Source: an uncultured Lachnospiraceae bacterium | GTDB taxonomy: Bacteria; Bacillota; Clostridia; Lachnospirales; Lachnospiraceae | Assembly (NCBI GenBank): GCA_934339135.1 | Contig: CAKRHP010000014.1 | Location: 1 to 64,000, forward strand | DNA: 64,000 nt | Reading direction: 5' to 3' | Shown here: piece after piece, positions 1 through 8,079 of the stretch | Position numbering within the stretch: position 1 is the stretch's first letter | Layout: each line of letters begins with the position of its first letter | Notes under the pieces: generated by a model | What the model saw: only the letters and a program-made list of their open reading frames with translations | Told to the model about the DNA's origin: nothing | Databases searched by the model: none | Made by a program: the position numbers and the translations under genes

Positions 1-228
1 GTTTTATATTATACCAGCCAGTGTCCGTTTAATGCGAAATATGTTCCGATTGTAGAAGAAGTTGCAAGAGAAAATGGTGTATCATTTCGGGCTGTTCATT
101 TACAGAGTAAAGAAGAAGCACAGAATGCACCTACTCCGGTTACAACTTATGCATTGTTTTATGATGGGGCATATTTAACCAACGAGCAGATGAATGACAA
201 GAAATTTTTGAAACTGTTATCAAAGTAA
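1..228 (+). CDS. C-terminal part of a YoaP-domain protein (probable GNAT acetyltransferase)
   Basis: The window opens inside a gene. Frame 1 is open from base 1 to a TAA at 226-228 and encodes 75 residues. The fragment starts with a thioredoxin-like strand and a CPF motif (residues 8-10), followed by a stretch that resembles the YoaP C-terminal domain (an 'APTPVTTYALFYDG' segment and a final 'KKFLKLLSK'). In family members this domain follows a GNAT acetyltransferase domain, which would lie upstream of the window. The substrate is unknown. The family assignment is from memory of the domain pattern and the fragment is short. Confidence 0.65.
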   Translation, partial: VLYYTSQCPFNAKYVPIVEEVARENGVSFRAVHLQSKEEAQNAPTPVTTYALFYDGAYLTNEQMNDKKFLKLLSK

Positions 229-257
229 ATGAAAAATAAATGGAGGAGGGAAAAAGG

Positions 258-668
258 ATGAAACTTTATTTCGGAAATACGGTGACAACAGTCACTACAC
301 TTATGATTTTATCGTTAGCAGGATTTGTTGGATATTCCATCAGTAATAGAGGAAATATAAATTTCTGGGGAAGGAGAAGTCTGTTTGTCCTGATATATGG
401 TCTTGTGATATGTTGTTTTGCGGCTGCGAGAGATGGGCTGGACAAAACGATTCAGTATACGATAGACGGAAGCTGTGATCCCGGTATATTTTCACTTATG
501 AGTATTCCAAATATCATTGGATGTGTTGGAGCGGCAATTATAATTATTGCTGCAATTGCAACACCGATCGCAAAATCGCAGCACATGCGTGAGATATGGT
601 TTTATGTTATGTCCGGTGGAGTTGTATTGAAGGTTGCAGTTGTGGAAATTGCAAGACTTATCAGGTGA
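258..668 (+). CDS. small four-helix membrane protein, function unknown
   Basis: I place the start at ATG 258 because a strong GGAGGAGGG ribosome site lies just upstream. An in-frame ATG at 240 overlaps that site and is less likely. The product has 136 residues and about four hydrophobic segments, with polar connectors. No enzymatic motif is visible. It lies 29 bp after the YoaP-domain gene and 18 bp before the kinase-fold gene, so the three are probably cotranscribed. I do not recognise a family. Confidence 0.7.
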   Translation: MKLYFGNTVTTVTTLMILSLAGFVGYSISNRGNINFWGRRSLFVLIYGLVICCFAAARDGLDKTIQYTIDGSCDPGIFSLMSIPNIIGCVGAAIIIIAAIATPIAKSQHMREIWFYVMSGGVVLKVAVVEIARLIR

Positions 669-686
669 ATATAGGAGGAAAATAGT

Positions 687-1658
687 GTGAATGCAATTAC
701 GAAGAACTGGATTTCGGAGGAGCAGATACAGCAAATGACAGATCGGGCGTTGGGACATCCGGTTGCAATAAAAAACATTAAGATATTATCCGGGGGATTT
801 TTCAGTGCAGTATATCTGGTCGAAACAGCCGAAGAAAAAATGGTACTAAAGCTTGCTTCTGACACAGGAGTAAAGGTGATGCGTCATGAAGTGCAATATA
901 TTTCAACGGAAGCGGAAATGTTGAAATTATTTCAGGAACGGCTGGATATTCCGATGCCGGAATTGCTCTTTTATGATGACAGCAGAGATATATGCAATGT
1001 CCCATATTTCTTTATGAGTTATCTGGATGAAGTACCGTTGTGTGATGATCAGATGATCACGGATGCTCAGAGGGCAGAGGTGAAGAAGGAAATGGGAGAG
1101 ATCACACGAAAGATCTGTTCCTTAAAGGCAGATATCTTTGGAGTCCCCAATATTCCGGAGAGTTATTGCAGGAAAAACAGTGATTTTATGAATCTGCTGT
1201 TTGACTGGCTGCTATGTGGTGCCGAAGAAAAGGAGATATCAATTCCCGGGATTACACCGGATGAACTTAAGAAACTGATACGAAAGTATGAAATGGAATT
1301 GGATGAAGTAACTGTCCCGGTTTATGTACATACCGATACCTGGGATGGAAATCTTATGATAAAAAACGGAAAGCTGACCGGACTTATTGATTATGCGGCA
1401 GTGTTATGGTCAGATCCGTTATTAAGCCATGATTTTCACGATTTTGGAGATGTGCCAAATCCATATTTTCTGCAGGGCTATGGCAAAACAGAATTTACCG
1501 GGAATGAAAAGATCCGTCTCCGGATCTATCGTATCTGGCAGCGTTTGGGAATGGTGGTGGAGCGGGGATACCGCGAATACGAAGATCCACATATGTATGA
1601 CTGGGTGCTGGACGATTTTGCAAGGGAAGTAAAGAAACTGGAAAACGGAAATTTTTAA
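687..1658 (+). CDS. aminoglycoside-phosphotransferase-fold small-molecule kinase
   Basis: The start is GTG 687, eight bases after an AGGAGG site at 673-678. The 323-residue protein has the APH/choline-kinase fold. A glycine-rich first strand is followed by an ATP-lysine strand (MVLKLA). The catalytic loop reads HTDTWDGN, which fits the HxDxxxxN pattern, and the metal-binding segment LIDYAAVLWSDP follows 22 residues later. Such enzymes phosphorylate hydroxyl groups on antibiotics, sugars or choline-like compounds. The substrate cannot be told from sequence, and resistance should not be assumed. Confidence 0.85.
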   Translation: MNAITKNWISEEQIQQMTDRALGHPVAIKNIKILSGGFFSAVYLVETAEEKMVLKLASDTGVKVMRHEVQYISTEAEMLKLFQERLDIPMPELLFYDDSRDICNVPYFFMSYLDEVPLCDDQMITDAQRAEVKKEMGEITRKICSLKADIFGVPNIPESYCRKNSDFMNLLFDWLLCGAEEKEISIPGITPDELKKLIRKYEMELDEVTVPVYVHTDTWDGNLMIKNGKLTGLIDYAAVLWSDPLLSHDFHDFGDVPNPYFLQGYGKTEFTGNEKIRLRIYRIWQRLGMVVERGYREYEDPHMYDWVLDDFAREVKKLENGNF

Positions 1659-1675
1659 TATAAGTTGGGGTATCT

Positions 1676-2303
1676 ATGAAAGAAAATCGAAACAGGATAT
1701 TTGTTGTCACTGTTATAGTTGTACTTCTGTTTATAGGGGTTGGATGTGCGGTGTCTTATGAAGGATACACAAAGAAAAAAGAAACTGTACGAAAAATGGG
1801 ACAACAATCAGGGGGGCAGTCTGTTGCAAAAGAAATACCTGAAACGCCGATTCCTTCGGCTGCTACCTGGAGTATTGCAAAGCAAAGCGGACGGAAAGAA
1901 GATTTTGAAGCCTATTTTAAAAGAGATCTGGATGCATATACAAAGGAGCGAAATGTACCAAAGGGTAAAATGAAAAAGGTACATTATTATTCTAAGGTAA
2001 TTGGGGAGAAGAGGGAGGTATATGTATATACCCCTCCCCAATATTCTAAGCATAAAAAATATCCGGTGCTTTATCTGCTTCATGGAATCGGTTGTGATGG
2101 ATCACAATGGATCTCTATGAAAGCCGAAACTTATATTGCTATGTAGTGGTACCAGTGATTCTACCGTGGGAGATATTCCGGAGGGATATCATAATATATT
2201 AACGGAGAACCGGGTGGATCATATCTGGTATCTGTATCCGGATGGTGGTCACAGCTATGAGGTATGGCTCAGTGGCCTTATAAATCTTTTACTGAGGATG
2301 TAA
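1676..2303 (+). pseudogene. esterase of the Esterase D/feruloyl-esterase family, broken by an internal deletion
   Basis: The N-terminal half is in frame from ATG 1676. It has a signal-anchor helix (residues 8-26), then the start of an alpha/beta hydrolase with YTPPQY and the oxyanion segment LLHGIGCDGSQW. The frame ends at TAG 2144-2146. The next frame continues with a clear family C-terminus: KPKLILLCSGTSDS from about 2119, then LYPDGGHSYEVW with the expected catalytic His, and a TAA at 2301-2303. The part normally lying between them, roughly 100-120 codons with the GxSxG nucleophile elbow, is absent. The gene has therefore lost its catalytic serine and its frame. Confidence 0.8.
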
Positions 2304-2311
2304 CATCTATC

Positions 2312-3706
2312 TCATCGATTTTCTTCTATCTCAGGCTGGAAATTGCGGATATCCTGTGCAATCTCTCCACTTAACAGAAGCATACAGATGAGGTTTGGAA
2401 TTGCCATAAGTGCATTGGCAATATCCGAGAAATTCCAGACAAGGCTCAGTGTCTGTGTACAGCCAAGATATGCAACCAGGGAAAAGATCACTCTGTATAC
2501 CATGTTGTACCGGTGTGTGCCAAGAAGGTATTCAAATGCTTTCTCTCCGTGATATTCCCAGCCGAGGATCGTGGAAAATGCAAACAGGGTAATACCGATC
2601 GTTACGAGCCAGCCGCCGCCGGAACCAAGCACTGTCTGGAAAGCTGCGATCGTAACATCAGAGCCGGTCAGCAGCTCGCCGTTTGCGTCTGTCATACCAA
2701 GCGCGCCGGAAGAAGCGATTGCCAGTCCGGTGATGGTGCAGACAACGATGGTATCCCAGAAGGTTCCGGTCATATTGATATATCCCTGACGTACCGGATT
2801 GTCGGTCGTGGCAGCCGCAGCGGTAATGGCAGCAGAACCCATACCTGCTTCGTTGGAAAATACACCGCGGGCAACACCGTATCTCATGGCATTCATCATA
2901 GAGGCGACAATCGTTCCACAAAGTCCGCCACCTGCTGCCTTCACAGAAAATGCCATTTTAAAGATCATGGAAATACCAGCCGGAAGGTTCGAAATATTAC
3001 CTAAGATCACAATCATTCCACAGATTACATAGAAAATTGCCATGACCGGAACAACAACAGACGATACTTTTGAGATTGACTTGATTCCACCCACAATGAT
3101 CAGAAGGGAGAGGATTGTGATGACAATTCCTGTAATCCCCACCGGCACATGAAATGTGGTCTTTAACGCTCCGGAAATGGAATTTCCCTGTGTCATATTT
3201 CCGATACCAAAGGATGCGATCACAGCAAATAAAGCAAAAAGCCATGCAAGAACAGCTCCGAGTGTTTTGTTTTTCAGCCCCTTTTTCATGGTATACATTG
3301 GGCCGCCGCTCATTTCGCCCTTTTCGTTTACTTCACGGTATTTGATGGCAAGCATACATTCACTGAACTTGGAGGTCAGTCCGAATGCAGCGGAGATCCA
3401 CATCCATACGAGGGCTCCGGGACCACCGGAAACCATGGCGGTTGCAACACCGACAATATTTCCGGTACCGATCGTTGCCGCCAATGCGGTTGTCAGTGCG
3501 GAGAACGGGGAAACATCTCCTTCTCCACGGCTTTTAGTACGTGCCTCCTTGCTCAGGGTGCTCTTTAAGGCGTATCCTAAGTTTCTCCATGTTAAAAAAC
3601 GTGTCCGGAAGGTCAGGAAAATTCCTGTTCCCACAAGGAGAACCAGCATCACCGGTCCCCAGACAAAATCATCTACCTTTGAAATAATCTCTGCAAATCT
3701 TTCCAT
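2312..3706 (-). CDS. sodium:alanine/glycine symporter, AgcS family
   Basis: The 464-residue protein (start ATG 3706, weak GAGGG upstream) is an AGCS-family secondary transporter that imports alanine or glycine with sodium. Visible signatures are the GTGNIVGVATA segment, the GGPGALVWMW segment, and FSNEAGMGSAAITAAAA in the second half. About ten membrane helices are present, and the length matches the family (450-500). An in-frame GTG at 3775 would add 23 residues but lies within a leader hairpin. The gene converges with the esterase pseudogene, whose stop is 8 bp away. Its promoter and leader are described separately. Confidence 0.93.
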   Translation of the reverse strand: MERFAEIISKVDDFVWGPVMLVLLVGTGIFLTFRTRFLTWRNLGYALKSTLSKEARTKSRGEGDVSPFSALTTALAATIGTGNIVGVATAMVSGGPGALVWMWISAAFGLTSKFSECMLAIKYREVNEKGEMSGGPMYTMKKGLKNKTLGAVLAWLFALFAVIASFGIGNMTQGNSISGALKTTFHVPVGITGIVITILSLLIIVGGIKSISKVSSVVVPVMAIFYVICGMIVILGNISNLPAGISMIFKMAFSVKAAGGGLCGTIVASMMNAMRYGVARGVFSNEAGMGSAAITAAAATTDNPVRQGYINMTGTFWDTIVVCTITGLAIASSGALGMTDANGELLTGSDVTIAAFQTVLGSGGGWLVTIGITLFAFSTILGWEYHGEKAFEYLLGTHRYNMVYRVIFSLVAYLGCTQTLSLVWNFSDIANALMAIPNLICMLLLSGEIAQDIRNFQPEIEENR

Positions 3707-3756
3707 AACATTTGCCCTCGCTTTTCTTAAATGTGTAGTAGCTTCAAAATACAAAA

Positions 3757-3784
3757 AGAGCGACGTTTGAACCACATCGCTCTT
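3757..3784 (-). terminator. hairpin plus U-tract in the leader of the AgcS symporter gene (possible attenuator)
   Basis: Read on the minus strand, AAGAGCGA (3784-3777) pairs with TCGCTCTT (3763-3756) across a 13-base loop. It is followed by a T-rich run. The structure lies between the predicted promoter and the start of the symporter gene, so it would stop transcripts before the gene unless something prevents folding. I see no glycine riboswitch core in the roughly 100-base leader. Confidence 0.6.
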
Positions 3785-3816
3785 AAATATTATGAAACAT
3801 TTATTAAATTATGCAT

Positions 3817-3845
3817 ATAGTAAACTGTTTTGCGGAAAATGTCAA
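3817..3845 (-). promoter_or_regulatory. sigma-A type promoter for the AgcS symporter gene
   Basis: On the minus strand a perfect -35 TTGACA (3845-3840) is separated by 17 bases from TACTAT (3822-3817). Transcription would start near 3810, about 100 bases before the gene. Confidence 0.65.
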
Positions 3846-3874
3846 GTCCCCTTGTAACCTGATTTTTCATTTTC

Positions 3875-3903
3875 TTGACACACCGGACAATCTATGGTAG
3901 TCT
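3875..3903 (+). promoter_or_regulatory. promoter upstream of the fluoride riboswitch
   Basis: A perfect TTGACA lies at 3875-3880. With a 17-base spacer, TAGTCT at 3898-3903 would be the -10 box. The start site would then fall just before the riboswitch, as expected. The -10 box is weak. Confidence 0.45.
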
Positions 3904-3913
3904 TTGATGCAGA

Positions 3914-4002
3914 AAAGGGAATGAGGTTCTCCCTCGATTTGATTCGAAACCGCTTATTAAGCTGATGACTTCTGTGCTTCACAGGGGTTACCGGCTTTTT
4001 TT
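3914..4002 (+). promoter_or_regulatory. fluoride (crcB-type) riboswitch with terminator
   Basis: The segment has the fluoride-aptamer pattern: a GGGAATGAGGTTCTCCCT hairpin at 3918-3935, an AACCGCTTATTAAGCTGATGAC core ending near 3969, and a short CTGTG/CACAG stem. It ends in CCGGC followed by seven Ts (3996-4002), an apparent terminator. Fluoride binding normally lets transcription proceed. The gene directly downstream encodes a CLC-F type transporter, which is a standard partner of this riboswitch and strengthens the call. Exact aptamer boundaries are estimates. Confidence 0.85.
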
Positions 4003-4036
4003 GTATGAAAAATCACATGGAAACAGGAGGAATTAT

Positions 4037-5245
4037 ATGTTGTTACGGGCATACCAAACAGGAAAAAATATCATACGTTCCATAGCAGCCTCATTTTTGA
4101 CCGGGGTGATCGTTGGAGCGATTGATGCCGTATTTGGAAGGGGACTATTGGCGATTTCTGATTTCCGCACGGAACATTTTACATATCTGATCCCGTTTTT
4201 ACCCATAGCGGGACTTCTGATCGTATGGATGTATCAGTATTTCAGTGAGACAAGCACAAAGGGGATGACACTTGTCCTGGAAATGGGACAGGGAAAGCGA
4301 AAGGAAATTCCGCTGTTGTTAGCTCCACTTGTATTAGTTGGAACATGGATCACTCACCTGTTTGGAGGAAGTGCCGGAAGAGAGGGAGTGGCAGTTCAGA
4401 TCGGAGCCGTTGTTTCCAGTCAGATCGAGCAACGGTTTCAGTTATGCGGTGACAAAAAGAAAATGCTGATCACCGGTATGGCAGCAGGCTTTGGCGGGTT
4501 GTTTCAGACACCTCTGGCAGCCGTTTTTTTTGCAATGGAGGTGATCACGGCAGGAAAAATGGAATATGGAGCACTTTTGAATTCTCTGGTGGCAGCCTAT
4601 ACCGCTTCTTATACCTCGCATTTTCTGGGACTTGCGAAGTTTGCCGTGCCGATTCGATCCGCCTTAAATATATCGCATCCCCGTGGGCTTGCTTTAGTAA
4701 TTCTTTTCGGTGTGATCTTTGGATTGACAGGACGATTTTTTGCCGTATCATTAAAGTATGCCAAAGAAAAAATGAGTTATTATTTTGAAAATCCATATGC
4801 GAGGATCGGACTTGTGTCAATTCCGCTGGCGATTATTTTAACCCTTCTTTATCAGGGGCGATACAGCGGTCTTGGCACTGATCTGATCGCAGCCGCATTT
4901 GGAGGGCAGACAATCTTTGCATATGACTGGCTGCTTAAAATATTTTTGACAGTTTTGACACTTTCCATTGGGTTTCAGGGAGGCGAGGTGACCCCGCTTT
5001 TTTCCATTGGAGCTTCGCTTGGCGTAATTGTGGGGGAAGTTTTTGGGCTGCCGCCGGAGGTGTGTGCTGCTTTGGGATATACGGCCGTTTTTGGCAGTGC
5101 AACCAATACGCTGATGGCACCGGTGCTGATCGGTCTGGAGGTGTTTGGAGCAGACAATGCATTGGCGTTTGCTTTGGTGTGCACCGTGGCCTATCTTGTG
5201 AATGGAAACCGCTCTATTTATACGGCACAGCAGCTGGAATGTTAA
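4037..5245 (+). CDS. CLC-F type fluoride/proton antiporter
   Basis: ATG 4037 follows an AGGAGG site at 4025-4030 and gives 402 residues, typical for a CLC core without CBS domains. The protein exports fluoride from the cytoplasm. It shows GSAGREGVAVQ (residues 111-121), with the gating Glu at 116, and GFQGGEVTPLF near the C-terminus. The usual chloride-channel GSGIP filter is not seen; the equivalent stretch reads STKGM, in line with the fluoride-specific branch. The fluoride riboswitch directly upstream supports the function. An in-frame ATG at 3965 lies inside the riboswitch and is rejected. Confidence 0.9.
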   Translation: MLLRAYQTGKNIIRSIAASFLTGVIVGAIDAVFGRGLLAISDFRTEHFTYLIPFLPIAGLLIVWMYQYFSETSTKGMTLVLEMGQGKRKEIPLLLAPLVLVGTWITHLFGGSAGREGVAVQIGAVVSSQIEQRFQLCGDKKKMLITGMAAGFGGLFQTPLAAVFFAMEVITAGKMEYGALLNSLVAAYTASYTSHFLGLAKFAVPIRSALNISHPRGLALVILFGVIFGLTGRFFAVSLKYAKEKMSYYFENPYARIGLVSIPLAIILTLLYQGRYSGLGTDLIAAAFGGQTIFAYDWLLKIFLTVLTLSIGFQGGEVTPLFSIGASLGVIVGEVFGLPPEVCAALGYTAVFGSATNTLMAPVLIGLEVFGADNALAFALVCTVAYLVNGNRSIYTAQQLEC

Positions 5246-5303
5246 GCAGTTATATATTACATGTGCGAAGTATGAGTTATAAATATTGAAATGAGGTTCG
5301 TGT

Positions 5304-5933
5304 ATGAAAACAAGAGAAGAAGCATTGAAATATGGATTATCCCTGCCGGATACTTATCAGAATGCACCTTTTCATGATGATAACTGGCAGCTTGTCCGGG
5401 TAAAGAAAAGCAAAAAAGTTTTTTTGTGGACGTATGAGAGAGAAGGATATATTAACCTGAATGTAAAGACAGATCCGGAATGGAGAGATTTCTGGAGAAG
5501 TGCTTATGATGCAGTGATTCCGGGCTGGCACCAGAATAAGGAGCATTGGAACACGATCATACTGGATGGGAGCATTCCGGATCAGGACGTCAAACGGATG
5601 ATCAGGGAAAGCTATGATCTGGTGTCAGACAGTCCTTCCAAACGGATCTATGAGGCGGTAAAAAGGATTCCCATGGGAAAGGTGGCAACATACAGTCAGG
5701 TGGCAGCCATGGCGGGAAATCCGAGAATGTGTCGTGCTGTGGGTAATGCGCTGCATCACAATCCCGATCCGGCAGGGATTCCATGCTACCGGGTAGTCAA
5801 TGCTAAGGGAGAGTTGTCCGGAGCCTTCGCGTTTGGCGGGGCAGATGAGCAGAAGAAACGTCTGGAAGCAGACGGTATCCGGGTTGTGGACGGAAAAGTC
5901 GATCTGAAACAATATGGCTATCAGGGAAAGTAA
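5304..5933 (+). CDS. MmcQ/YjbR domain fused to an alkylguanine-DNA alkyltransferase domain
   Basis: The 209-residue protein has two parts. Residues 1-110 match the MmcQ/YjbR fold (LPDTYQNAPFHDDNWQLVR, later YDLV), a small domain of unclear role. Residues 113-205 are a methylated-DNA-cysteine methyltransferase DNA-binding domain: GKVATYSQVAAMAG, the RAVGNALHHNP helix, and the active-site segment IPCYRVV. The acceptor Cys is present, but the usual PCHR is PCYR, with Tyr for His. The protein may repair alkylated bases or only bind them, as alkyltransferase-like proteins do. The gene stands alone between the fluoride exporter and a minus-strand gene. Confidence 0.85.
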   Translation: MKTREEALKYGLSLPDTYQNAPFHDDNWQLVRVKKSKKVFLWTYEREGYINLNVKTDPEWRDFWRSAYDAVIPGWHQNKEHWNTIILDGSIPDQDVKRMIRESYDLVSDSPSKRIYEAVKRIPMGKVATYSQVAAMAGNPRMCRAVGNALHHNPDPAGIPCYRVVNAKGELSGAFAFGGADEQKKRLEADGIRVVDGKVDLKQYGYQGK

Positions 5934-5950
5934 ACCATAATTATATGCCA

Positions 5951-6835
5951 TCAATCCGGCAGACTTGGGATCAGCTCCACATAGACCTGATCAAAGGACT
6001 TCTTTAACTCCTCCCGGATCTCATTGCGAAGCTGCAGAAGGATCTTTGTGTTGATCAGATTGTTGTGGCTTGTCATATAGATCTCCACCCAGGTTTTGCG
6101 GCCGGTCTGGATCACATCAAGAAATTCGATATCATAATGAACTTTATCCATATGATGTTCTGCTACCTGACGGATCATATCCATAATTTCCTCCTCCGGT
6201 GCAAATAACACAAGACTTTTGAGGTTGGATATGATCATTTTGACCGGTTCCACCAGAAGCAGACATGCCATAACAATGGCAACCACCGGGTCAATATATG
6301 CGGCAAGCCGGGCATAGTCCGTGCGGTGAAGTACCATCTGCACAAAAAAGGCGATAGAAACGCCGAGACTGGAGATCACATCCAGCTTCCAGATATATAT
6401 TTCCGCTTTGATGGTCAGGGAAGCATAACGCCGGCTGAAATAATGAAGCAGCAGATAAATGATCAGACATCCCAGACAGACAGCGAGTTCGAAGAATGCA
6501 ATCCTGCCGCCATCCACCTGACGGCCGCCATGCAGGATGGCAAGAAAGTTATCCCAGACCAGCCGTACCGTGATGGCCAGAAGAACGCTGTATTTAATGA
6601 CCACAAAAAGAGATTCCACCTGGGAAAATCCGTAAGGCCTTTTTTCGGTGACGGGCTTGTAGAGAAGAGGGACCAGCAGCAGAAAAGGACCGATCATGAT
6701 CAGATCTGTCACATCAAAGATACAGTCCATCAACAGGGAATGGGATTTCGTCAGATATGCCATGATTCCCTCGGACAACATAAAAAGGATGCTGCCGATC
6801 AGGGAAATGTTCATGATCCTTTTTTCGTTTTTCAT
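5951..6835 (-). CDS. cation diffusion facilitator (CDF) family metal transporter
   Basis: This protein of about 294 residues has six membrane helices followed by a cytoplasmic C-terminal domain. Its helix 2 region reads SHSLLMDCIFDVTDL, giving an S/D pattern like other CDF proteins, and the connecting KRPYGFSQVESL segment is characteristic. Such proteins export Zn, Fe, Mn or Co with proton exchange; the ion is unclear here. The start is uncertain: GTG 6853, ATG 6835 and ATG 6814 are all in frame and the ribosome sites are weak. The first two starts lie in a small duplication coding KNE. The 3' end lies 17 bp from the convergent alkyltransferase-fusion gene. Confidence 0.85.
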   Translation of the reverse strand: MKNEKRIMNISLIGSILFMLSEGIMAYLTKSHSLLMDCIFDVTDLIMIGPFLLLVPLLYKPVTEKRPYGFSQVESLFVVIKYSVLLAITVRLVWDNFLAILHGGRQVDGGRIAFFELAVCLGCLIIYLLLHYFSRRYASLTIKAEIYIWKLDVISSLGVSIAFFVQMVLHRTDYARLAAYIDPVVAIVMACLLLVEPVKMIISNLKSLVLFAPEEEIMDMIRQVAEHHMDKVHYDIEFLDVIQTGRKTWVEIYMTSHNNLINTKILLQLRNEIREELKKSFDQVYVELIPSLPD

Positions 6836-6918
6836 TTTACTTTCGTTTTTCACTTTTTAACCAGCCTCTCGCATGTTTTACTTTATTTTGATCTGTGTTT
6901 TATTTTTATGTTTTTCTT

Positions 6919-7797
6919 TTATAGATGTTTTTCGTATTTTCCGCCAATGCCAATGCCATCCTTTTCCACGATAAATGCGTGTTCGTCAATCTGACGGAGC
7001 TCACGGCGCAGGTGGGCACATTCGTATTTGGAAAGGATTGCCATTACCATGAAGGTCTTGCCCTCGGTATAGCCGCCTCTTGCTTCCCACCAGGTCGCAT
7101 CCCGGTTAAAAGCATTTACGATATAGTCCATAATTTTTACCGGATTATTTTTGGTAAAGATCAGAACTTCTGTATTGATATTCTGGGTGTGGGCTTTATC
7201 AGTCATAAGCATACTGATTGCCGAATAAATAATACAGTAAATGGCGGTCTGTACGCCAAACAGGACAGCACAGATGCTATATATAACAGCGTTGACACAA
7301 AGAGAAATACGTCCCACACTGAAATTTTTAAAATGCTTCGTAAAGTACATTCCGATAATATCAAGCCCGCCACTGGAACCGCCTGCACGCAGAGCGATGC
7401 CGATGCCGGAGCCTGCGATGATGCCACCGATCATACTGGCTGTCAGTGGGTCTCCAACCAACGGAGTGGAAGGAATCGGCAGAAAACTCAGGAAGATCGT
7501 CTGGCTGATGACACAGATCAGGGTACGGACAAAAAAAGTCTTGCTTACGTAATACCAGGCAATAAAGCAGAGCGGGATATTGAGCAGCATATTGATGATG
7601 CCGGCAATATCGGTGGAGCCGGAAAATATGTGGAGATATTTTACCAGAAAGGTACGGATCAGCTGACTGATACCAAGCATTCCGCCATTGTAAAGGTCTG
7701 CCGGAACGATAAAAAAATTGATGCCGGCGGAAAATATCAGCATTCCGGCAACTGCCATCACCAATTTACCCCAAAGATCTTTTTGCCCCTGTTTCAT
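6919..7797 (-). CDS. YitT family membrane protein with DUF2179 domain
   Basis: ATG 7797 has AAGGAGG eight bases upstream, which decides the start against ATG 7803, only two bases from that site. The 292-residue product has five or six membrane helices (GINFFIVPADLYNGGMLGISQLI is typical) and a C-terminal DUF2179 domain ending in ELRQIDEHAFIVEKDG. Function in this widespread Firmicutes family is not settled. The gene is a single-gene unit divergent from the PurF-like gene. Confidence 0.9.
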   Translation of the reverse strand: MKQGQKDLWGKLVMAVAGMLIFSAGINFFIVPADLYNGGMLGISQLIRTFLVKYLHIFSGSTDIAGIINMLLNIPLCFIAWYYVSKTFFVRTLICVISQTIFLSFLPIPSTPLVGDPLTASMIGGIIAGSGIGIALRAGGSSGGLDIIGMYFTKHFKNFSVGRISLCVNAVIYSICAVLFGVQTAIYCIIYSAISMLMTDKAHTQNINTEVLIFTKNNPVKIMDYIVNAFNRDATWWEARGGYTEGKTFMVMAILSKYECAHLRRELRQIDEHAFIVEKDGIGIGGKYEKHL

Positions 7798-8079
7798 AGA
7801 CATCTCCTCCTTGTTCCGGGGATCTCCCTGTTGATAAGAGATTTGTTCGTGCATTATAGATTCATTATAACCCATATGGTTCCTGTTGAAAACCTTTCTT
7901 TGTTTTGGTAGAATAATAAATAGACTTGCAAGTAACTGGAAAACGTGAAAATGTCTGCATTCCGGTGCACCGAATGTGGACAGGAAAATGAGATGAAAAA
8001 GGTTCACTTTATGATCGGAGATCATACGTAAAGATGTGGGCCGGCATTATACGAATGAGTGCACGGAAAGAGGAGAGAC

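Noticed and set aside
687-1658. Aminoglycoside resistance gene
   Set aside because: The kinase fold is clear, but nothing in the sequence identifies an antibiotic substrate.
3706-3810. Glycine riboswitch in front of the AgcS gene
   Set aside because: Only about 100 bases are available and no glycine aptamer core is visible.
3965-4036. N-terminal extension of the CLC-F protein from ATG 3965
   Set aside because: This start lies inside the fluoride riboswitch and has no ribosome site; ATG 4037 has AGGAGG.
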